Below, piece by piece: positions 5,920 to 10,827 of a stretch of DNA of 10,827 nucleotides; positions within the stretch are counted from its first letter, which is position 1; every line of letters begins with the position of its first letter. Made by a program: the position numbers and the translations under genes. This DNA is from JBBQVS01 sp964250805 (GTDB lineage Bacteria; Chloroflexota; Ktedonobacteria; Ktedonobacterales; Ktedonobacteraceae). The stretch lies in assembly GCA_964250805.1 (NCBI GenBank), contig CAXUHG010000168.1:1-10827 (forward strand), given 5' to 3'. The notes under the pieces were generated by a model. The model did no database searches. It was not told the DNA's origin and saw nothing but the letters and a program-made list of their open reading frames with translations.

Positions 5920-7125
5920 TTATTCGCTGTCATCATCGTAAGAACTGGAATGACGACCACCGCCACGTTGACCACGGCGTCCCTCTCCACCTCGCTCGTG
6001 TCGTCCGCCGCCGCGCTCACGACGCGGCTGTGCTGCCACCGGCTCTCGCATTGCATCAGAGGGTTGCTCTTCAAACACCTCGCCCTCGGCTGGCTTGGTG
6101 ACATCGACACGCCAGCCCGTTAGCTTCGCGGCAAGGCGAGCGTTCTGCCCGTCTTTGCCGATGGCGAGCGAGAGTTGTCGTTCCGCTACCGTGACGATAG
6201 CGGTATGGTCCGTCTCACGTAGTTCCACTTTGAGCGGTTTTACTGGACTGAGGGCGTTGCTCACGAAGGTCGCGGGATCGATGCTCCACTGAATGATGTC
6301 AATTTTTTCGTCGTTCAGCTCATGCACAATATTGTTGATGCGCGAGCCACGCACACCCACGCACGAACCAATAGGGTCTAGCCCTTCTTGACGTGCGACA
6401 ACGGCGACCTTAGAACGGCTTCCAGGCTCGCGTGCAATACCTTTGATCTCGACCGTGCCCTCGTAAATTTCGGGCACCTCAGACTCAAACAGGCGGCGTA
6501 CAATATCACGATGTGTGCGCGAGACGAGAATTTGTAGCATACGACCCGGCACACGGCGTACATCGTAGACGAAGACGCGCACACGTTGTCCAGCACGGTA
6601 TCGTTCGCTGGGAACTTCCTCGGTGGTGGGCATGATGCCTTCGACTTTATCAACCTTATCCAGGTCGAAGTCGAGGACCCAGCCACGCCCTGCCTCCTTG
6701 CGTGTTAGCGTGCCAAGACGAATTTCACCAATCCAGTTTTTGATCTGGTCGTAAAGATGTTCATGTTCCGCTTCACGGATGCGTTGTAGAATAACCTGTT
6801 TAGCGGTCTGGGTGGGAATGCGATTGAAGATGGACGAAGAGTCAACATCTATGAACTGCCCCAACGCGGCATTTGGAATGATGCGCTGTGCCTCTGCAAG
6901 TGAAACCTCATCATTTGGTTCCTCAACCTGCGCGACTACACGCTTCGATGCCCACACATGGACCTCGCCGTTCTTGTCCACCTCGATCCGAATATTGTCG
7001 CCACCAATAAAACTTTTACGATATGCAGCTAGTAAGGCGTTAGCAACGGTCTCCATTACCACTTCACGGGGCAATCCCTTTTCGGCAATTAGCTGCGCGA
7101 TAGCCGCTTGAAATTCACTTCTCAT
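5920..7125 (-). CDS. nusA: Transcription termination/antitermination factor NusA
   Basis: NusA binds RNA polymerase and nascent RNA, stimulates pausing and affects hairpin-dependent termination and antitermination. The 401-aa product has the N-terminal polymerase-binding domain (about 1-130), an S1 domain (about 133-202, GEIRLGTLTRKEAGRGWV onward) and two KH domains with GVRGSRINNIV (257-267) and IGKDGQNARLAAKLTGW (322-338). There are no E. coli-type acidic repeats. Instead the tail (about 365-401) is Arg/Gly-rich with RGGG blocks and ends in Asp-rich DDDSE. The ATG at 7125 follows GGAGG (7136-7140). No rimP precedes it, unlike the common rimP-nusA order, so nusA is the first gene of this cluster here. 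Confidence 0.96.
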   Translation of the reverse strand: MRSEFQAAIAQLIAEKGLPREVVMETVANALLAAYRKSFIGGDNIRIEVDKNGEVHVWASKRVVAQVEEPNDEVSLAEAQRIIPNAALGQFIDVDSSSIFNRIPTQTAKQVILQRIREAEHEHLYDQIKNWIGEIRLGTLTRKEAGRGWVLDFDLDKVDKVEGIMPTTEEVPSERYRAGQRVRVFVYDVRRVPGRMLQILVSRTHRDIVRRLFESEVPEIYEGTVEIKGIAREPGSRSKVAVVARQEGLDPIGSCVGVRGSRINNIVHELNDEKIDIIQWSIDPATFVSNALSPVKPLKVELRETDHTAIVTVAERQLSLAIGKDGQNARLAAKLTGWRVDVTKPAEGEVFEEQPSDAMREPVAAQPRRERGGGRHERGGEGRRGQRGGGRHSSSYDDDSE

Positions 7126-7202
7126 AGAACATGGTCCTCCCGCAACGCCCGATTAAAAAACTATCATTTTTTCTAGTGCGACGAAAAAAGTCCCTGGCAT
7201 GC

Positions 7203-7230
7203 AGAAAAGTGGGAGAATCCCCACTTTTCT
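7203..7230 (-). promoter_or_regulatory. 11-bp hairpin in the nusA leader
   Basis: Positions 7203-7213 and 7220-7230 are exact reverse complements around a 6-nt loop, within the predicted 5' untranslated region of nusA. On the minus strand a run of six Ts (AAAAAA at 7184-7189 on plus) follows 13 nt after the stem, too far for a standard terminator. It could be an attenuator with a non-canonical spacer or a leader structure linked to NusA autoregulation. Function is inferred only. Confidence 0.5.
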
Positions 7231-7260
7231 TAAAAGGTTTTCTTCATTCTGTATGTACAT

Positions 7261-7289
7261 AGTATAGCACGCATGTCCCATTTTCGCTA
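7261..7289 (-). promoter_or_regulatory. nusA promoter candidate with extended -10
   Basis: On the minus strand TGC-TATACT (the hexamer at 7261-7266) is a good extended -10 element, 5 of 6 to consensus. The -35 position (7284-7289, TAGCGA) is poor, as often seen with extended -10 promoters. Transcription would start near 7254, giving a leader of about 130 nt before nusA. Confidence 0.5.
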
Positions 7290-7297
7290 GTGGGACA
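7274..7297. promoter_or_regulatory. Operator-like inverted repeat at the nusA promoter
   Basis: TGTCCCA (7274-7280) and TGGGACA (7291-7297) form a perfect 7-bp inverted repeat with a 10-bp spacer. Its half-sites are centred about 17 bp apart, roughly 1.6 helical turns. It covers the -35 position of the nusA promoter candidate, where a repressor would block polymerase. No cognate regulator is encoded in the window. Confidence 0.4.
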
Positions 7298-7336
7298 CGT
7301 CATTGTGTTTGCTCATTTGTATACACACTCATTACG

Positions 7337-7509
7337 AATTGGAGGGTATTTTTTTGCCCAAAAAGGGGAGCCCAATGTTAAACTTATGGGACAAAAAAAA
7401 CAACAAATACACCCAAATAAAAAATAAAGAAAAAATATTAAAANNNNNNNNNNTCTACCCCACCCCCACCACCCCACCCCCCCCCCCACAAAAAAAATAC
7501 CCTCCAATT
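7337..7509. repeat. 19-bp inverted repeat flanking the assembly gap
   Basis: Positions 7337-7355 and 7491-7509 are exact reverse complements (AATTGGAGGGTA plus a T-run against an A-run plus TACCCTCCAATT). They enclose 135 bases including the Ns. The true locus may contain a long hairpin that stopped the sequencing reaction, or a small insertion with inverted ends that was not assembled. Because the interior is unreliable, the spacing and content of the element are unknown. Confidence 0.6.
7444..7453. other. Assembly gap (10 Ns)
   Basis: Ten consecutive Ns. A run of exactly ten can be a placeholder for a gap of unknown size. Sequence on both sides is homopolymer-rich, so any open frame crossing it is meaningless. 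Confidence 0.98.
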
Positions 7510-7613
7510 CCCCCCTATTCAGAATTCAAGCAACATGTTACAATGCCTTGCATATATTAGGCATCTATCCTACACGTACATTACCCTCCTACTTTGAATA
7601 AGGAGTTACTCAT

Positions 7614-9290
7614 ATGCCGCGAAAACGTAACGGTCCTCCACAGGAAAACGTTGACAGTATTTTACTTGCTCTTGCTCGCCGCGATAACATCGATCCCAAT
7701 ACTCTCGACCACTATTTTGACCGTATACGCGAGGAATGGACGCATGGGGCACGCGAAAAGATTCTTCATTTGCTGAGTAGCCAGGACAATGCTGCACAAA
7801 GTATCGCCATACACCTTCTGATGGAGATGGCGACCGACGACGACTTAGACGAGATAGAGGAATTTGTCGCCGACCCGATGATTAGCGATATGGCGAAACT
7901 TCCGCTTGCTCCCCTGCTACAAAAATTGGGGTCAGAGATGGCAGAGGAAGGCATGATGGACTATCTCAATGATCCCATCACTGCTATGCAACAGATGCAG
8001 CTACGCATACTGGATGGCGTCGAAAATAGTGAGATGAGCGTCGAGGCTATTCTCAAAGATGTTGTCACTCTCTCCATTGAGAAGCGTTTGAGTTTTGTGG
8101 AATGGCTCGGCAATAGCCACGATGCACGTGCTACGTTTCTTCTCATACCGTTCCTAGAAAGTCAGACTGGCAAGGTGGCAACGGCAATCATCGAAGCTTT
8201 TGAGCAACTTGGAGCTGTCGCGGCATCCAGAACAATCCCCGCCCTCAACTACTTGCTTGTTACTAGCTCCAATCGTCAATTGAAGCAGGCCGCGCGTGCT
8301 ACACTTGGACGCCTTACCATGCAAACCGCTCCTGGCACAGAAACTCCAATCCTCGAACCACGCTATACACTTTCGCCACATCGGGCACATATAAGTTCTA
8401 TCGATGGTACCGGTTCGCAAATGATCATGCTTTCCTGGCATCTTCCCAGTGGCTCGCTCAAAGTCGTCAATATATTCATGCAGGATCAGGTAGGGATAAA
8501 GGATTGCTTTGGCCTCGATGAGATGTCCTTTGAGCGTTGGCAAGGTATCGTCAACGGTATGAGCGAGAATAACTTTAGCAACTTTTCCGTCCCTTTTTCA
8601 TATATCCATACACTTATCACTGAGGCTCGTACACTAAATAAGCGTGGGCGTCACAAATTGCCTGTGTCCTTCTATGTGTGGCGTCCGTTGCTCGAAAATA
8701 TAGCAGCAGATGAATCGTATATCCCTGTTGCGACCACACTACCAGCGCAGCCCTTCGATGCCGAGACACGTACACTGGCTCAACGTGGTGCCGAACTCTA
8801 CGGTCTCAAAGAGTTTATATCCTGGTTTTACGATCCAATCTCTACCTTAGAGCCATATATGGGGCGTTTTGCGGACCTCATCGAACCGTTCGTAAAACCT
8901 GCCAAGCGAGGAAGTAAGGGGAGTCGCAAGCCGAAAGCAAAAAATGCAGAGCAACAGATAGACGCCCTAATCGACGAGGTGATCGTCGAACACATAGATG
9001 ATGTATGGCGTTTGTTGTACGAGAGTCGGTTACGCCATCAGGCACAACTGCTACAACTTGCAGGAAGCGAACAAGAGGCTCGTCTTGCTGTGGCAGTTGC
9101 CTCTATGCTTCATCCCAACTCACAGGTTCCGCCTCAAGAGCAACCGTTTCTTCAAGCCATGATTAGTATCTCTTTAGAGCAAGGACCGATGCTTATGCTC
9201 GAACAAATGGCTGAGGCTTTAGACATTGATCTGGAAGGTTTTGGCAAGCTACCGCCGAGCGTCTTTGCCGATGAACTTGATAATTACTAG
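7614..9290 (+). CDS. HEAT-like helical repeat protein of unknown function
   Basis: I do not recognise a specific family. The 558-aa product has no signal peptide or membrane segment. Residues about 40-235 are a run of amphipathic helix pairs that read like degenerate HEAT/ARM repeats, for example around 45-75, 80-107, 150-180 and 190-235 (ATAIIEAFEQLG, ARATLGRLTM). Such arrays usually bind proteins. Residues about 250-355 look like a beta-containing domain (SSIDGTGSQMIMLSWHLPSG, LKVVNIFMQDQVGIKDCFG). A basic linker rich in Lys/Arg (about 430-444) leads to a second helical region (446-555). The ATG has a good ribosome-binding site, AAGGAG (7600-7605, 8 nt spacing). The gene stands alone, divergent from nusA, and its stop lies inside a bidirectional terminator. 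Codon use looks like that of its neighbours. Confidence 0.85.
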   Translation: MPRKRNGPPQENVDSILLALARRDNIDPNTLDHYFDRIREEWTHGAREKILHLLSSQDNAAQSIAIHLLMEMATDDDLDEIEEFVADPMISDMAKLPLAPLLQKLGSEMAEEGMMDYLNDPITAMQQMQLRILDGVENSEMSVEAILKDVVTLSIEKRLSFVEWLGNSHDARATFLLIPFLESQTGKVATAIIEAFEQLGAVAASRTIPALNYLLVTSSNRQLKQAARATLGRLTMQTAPGTETPILEPRYTLSPHRAHISSIDGTGSQMIMLSWHLPSGSLKVVNIFMQDQVGIKDCFGLDEMSFERWQGIVNGMSENNFSNFSVPFSYIHTLITEARTLNKRGRHKLPVSFYVWRPLLENIAADESYIPVATTLPAQPFDAETRTLAQRGAELYGLKEFISWFYDPISTLEPYMGRFADLIEPFVKPAKRGSKGSRKPKAKNAEQQIDALIDEVIVEHIDDVWRLLYESRLRHQAQLLQLAGSEQEARLAVAVASMLHPNSQVPPQEQPFLQAMISISLEQGPMLMLEQMAEALDIDLEGFGKLPPSVFADELDNY

Positions 9291-9333
9291 AAAAAATCAG
9301 GAGCCTATTGGCTCCTGATTTTTTCTAGTAATT
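9282..9333. terminator. Bidirectional intrinsic terminator overlapping a stop codon
   Basis: Arms 9282-9305 and 9310-9333 are exact reverse complements over 24 bp with a 4-nt TATT loop. Each arm has a run of six A or T, so in both directions the GC core (GGAGCC/GGCTCC) is followed by TTTTTT. It ends the plus-strand HEAT-like gene, whose last codons and TAG (9288-9290) lie inside the left arm, and the minus-strand oxidoreductase gene, whose TAA (9335-9337) is 1 bp beyond the right arm. Confidence 0.93.
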
Positions 9334-9334
9334 A

Positions 9335-10627
9335 TTATTTGGTTGGTACTGGAAAAGGAGCTTGCAACACCATGTTCGCGGCATATTCGCCACTGTGCAT
9401 CGCACCCTGAATACTGCTCGATTGCGTGTATTCGCCCGTTAGATACAATCCTTCAACTGAGGTGCGATTATCGGGCAATTCGTCGAATATACCTGCGGGT
9501 TGCGCGAATTGCGCGAAGGGAATACGGTAGACTGCTAGCAATTGCCAATTCTTCAAGTGCGATTCTGGAAACCAGCCTGCTATCTCCTGTAAGCTTTTTT
9601 GCGCGATTGCCTCATCATCCTCTGTGGGGTTGCCTAGAACGGAGACCGAGAGCAGGTGCTTGCGTGGTGGTGCATAGGTTGGGGCGATATTCGTCAGCAA
9701 TACGGCATTGTTTACGTAGGCGTTCGCGTTCGAGTTGAGTACAATTTTGCGTTGCTTGTAGAGTTGTTCGTTGCCCGCGAAATAGAGGCATACCACGCTC
9801 ACTCCCTGTGTCGGCAACGATTTCTGTACAAACTTCTCCGCGACTCTGCTCTCTGTGGCGATGACCACCTGATCGGCTTCGATCTGCTCGCCTGTAGTGA
9901 GGCGCACGCCCGTCACCCTATTGTCGCTTATAAGTACCTCGCCGACACGCGCTCGAAGACGTAGTGAGCCTTCAGGTAGAACTTCGGCAAGCTGTTCTGG
10001 AATGCGCTGAATGCCCTCTGCTGGAAGGATGATGTTGCCCTCCGCGAGCATTTTGAAGGTGAACTGAAACATACGCGCACTCGTTTGTAGCGAGCGATCC
10101 AGAAAGATGCCACCGTAGAAAGGACGAATGAACGAGTCGATAAAACCTGTATCGGAAAATCCTAGCCGTCGTAGATATGCCTCCGTCGTCTCGTCTTTGC
10201 CCTCTAGTTGACCCTCGCCCGCGAAAATCTGGCGCGTGGAAAGTCGCCTCACTTGCGCGACCAGTGCTAATGTGCGAAGCTTGTCAAGCGGCGAGACAAA
10301 AGGGTTCAACACACTTGGGAAGAGAGAGTTCGGGTCGCGTAATGGATCAGCGATCTCGCGCCTCTTGCCATTTTTCTCCAAAATTGCTCCTGGCTCGAAC
10401 GTGCGCTGCTTGAGCCTATCAAAATCCAGGTGTCGCGCCGCCGCTGCATACGAAGTGAAGAGAACCTGAAAGCCACGATCCAGGCGGTAGCCGTCCTCGT
10501 GATAATCTGTCCGCACGCGTCCACCTATTTGATCGGTTGCTTCGAGAACCAGGACGCGTTGCCCACGTTCTGCCAGTATCTTGGCACATGTCAAACCTGC
10601 TAGACCAGCACCTACAATTACAATCAT
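9335..10627 (-). CDS. FAD-dependent oxidoreductase, amine oxidase / phytoene desaturase-like
   Basis: A 430-aa flavoprotein of the large family that includes amine oxidases, protoporphyrinogen oxidase and carotenoid desaturases. The N-terminus is a Rossmann dinucleotide-binding fold: GAGLAGL (residues 6-12), an acidic residue at the end of strand 2 (Glu29) and GGRVRT (35-40). The C-terminal FAD-closing motif GLYLTGE...GAMHSGEYAA is at 393-417. The middle, which holds the substrate pocket, does not identify a substrate. No signal peptide is present. I start at the ATG at 10627, which has AAGGAG (10639-10644) upstream; a TTG seven codons earlier would place the ribosome-binding site inside the gene. 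It is alone on its strand, with a palindromic element 48 bp upstream. No carotenoid or haem genes are nearby to suggest a pathway. Confidence 0.88.
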   Translation of the reverse strand: MIVIVGAGLAGLTCAKILAERGQRVLVLEATDQIGGRVRTDYHEDGYRLDRGFQVLFTSYAAAARHLDFDRLKQRTFEPGAILEKNGKRREIADPLRDPNSLFPSVLNPFVSPLDKLRTLALVAQVRRLSTRQIFAGEGQLEGKDETTEAYLRRLGFSDTGFIDSFIRPFYGGIFLDRSLQTSARMFQFTFKMLAEGNIILPAEGIQRIPEQLAEVLPEGSLRLRARVGEVLISDNRVTGVRLTTGEQIEADQVVIATESRVAEKFVQKSLPTQGVSVVCLYFAGNEQLYKQRKIVLNSNANAYVNNAVLLTNIAPTYAPPRKHLLSVSVLGNPTEDDEAIAQKSLQEIAGWFPESHLKNWQLLAVYRIPFAQFAQPAGIFDELPDNRTSVEGLYLTGEYTQSSSIQGAMHSGEYAANMVLQAPFPVPTK

Positions 10628-10675
10628 ATTTTTATTACTCCTTATCAATTCATCAACCTTGAATCAATGCTTTTC

Positions 10676-10807
10676 GTAGGGACCAGATGTATCGCGTCCG
10701 AGGCGTGATTTATCACATGAGATCATGTCCGAGACCTTTTGTAGAGAGGATGTGCAATGATCTCGCTCAATAAATTGAGCAGCGGACGCGATACATCTGG
10801 TCCCTAC
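10676..10807. repeat. Palindromic element with 25-bp perfect arms and cloverleaf interior
   Basis: Positions 10676-10700 and 10783-10807 are exact reverse complements (25 of 25). The 82-nt interior holds three further stems in order: GTGAT/ATCAC (10705-10716), GAGATCAT/ATGATCTC (10719-10726 with 10757-10764) and GCTCAA/TTGAGC (10765-10780). Together they make a four-way, cloverleaf-like fold. A TA dinucleotide lies just inside each end (10677-10678 and 10805-10806), so the core could be read as a MITE flanked by a TA target duplication of the IS630/mariner type. It sits 48 bp upstream of the oxidoreductase start and may contain or displace its promoter. Confidence 0.8.
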
Positions 10808-10827
10808 TACACAGTCAAGCTTGATCT

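Larger units (their letters stand above)
7126..7613. other. Divergent intergenic region between nusA and the HEAT-like gene
   Basis: These 488 bp contain no credible gene. The nusA side holds the promoter, operator-like repeat and leader hairpin described separately. The middle (about 7356-7490) is biased and homopolymer-rich: A-rich to the left of the gap, C-rich to the right. It looks like low-quality read ends around the gap and should not be trusted base by base. On the right, TATATT (7553-7558) could be a -10 for the plus-strand gene, without a good -35. Confidence 0.7.

Noticed and set aside
7126..7202. Intrinsic terminator in the nusA leader
   Set aside because: The T-run lies 13 nt from the base of the hairpin, too far for a standard terminator, so only a leader hairpin is reported.
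7303..7560. Open frames on both strands crossing the Ns
   Set aside because: They run through unknown bases and homopolymer-rich low-quality flanks, and the translations are low-complexity without protein character.
10628..10648. N-terminal extension of the oxidoreductase from a TTG
   Set aside because: The extension would contain the AAGGAG ribosome-binding site itself, and the Rossmann fold begins directly at the ATG at 10627.

Overview
The window looks like chromosomal DNA of a bacterium of moderate GC content with large intergenic spacers, dispersed palindromes and one assembly gap (10 Ns). The gene order nusA-ylxR-infB-rbfA-DHH phosphoesterase-truB is the conserved bacterial transcription/translation cluster. 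The mix of that cluster, TTG/GTG codon options, an orphan HEAT-like protein and a long low-complexity IF2 N-terminus would fit a Ktedonobacter-like Chloroflexota. That assignment is an impression, not a proven identification.

Layout. Positions 1-99 hold a palindromic element with 25-bp perfect arms. From 115 to 7125, all on the minus strand and read right to left, are nusA, ylxR (rnpM), infB, rbfA, a DHH/DHHA1 phosphoesterase of the NrnA type, and truB. The last three genes overlap by 4 bp at each junction (ATGA and GTGA), so they look translationally coupled. nusA and ylxR are 28 bp apart. Between ylxR and infB lies a 384-bp spacer with a promoter-like sequence and a strong intrinsic-terminator hairpin about 70 nt before the infB start. 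Between infB and rbfA a 27-bp perfect palindrome fills almost the whole spacer. Positions 7126-7613 form a divergent intergenic region with a nusA promoter candidate, an operator-like inverted repeat and the assembly gap.

On the plus strand, 7614-9290 encodes a 558-aa helical, HEAT-like protein of unknown function. It converges on a minus-strand FAD-dependent amine-oxidase/desaturase-like enzyme (9335-10627). The two share a bidirectional terminator that includes the stop codon of the first. Positions 10676-10807 hold a second palindromic element, again with 25-bp perfect arms, whose interior can fold as a cloverleaf.

How the genes work together: NusA (transcription elongation/termination), YlxR (RNase P modulator), IF2 (initiation), RbfA (30S maturation), NrnA-like (nanoRNA/pAp hydrolysis) and TruB (tRNA psi55) are the standard gene-expression module. 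The most interesting regulatory signal is the terminator in the infB leader, because the first gene of the same cluster, nusA, encodes a factor that changes hairpin-dependent termination. No clearly new defence or mobile gene system is visible. The novelty candidates are RNA/DNA structures rather than protein systems.
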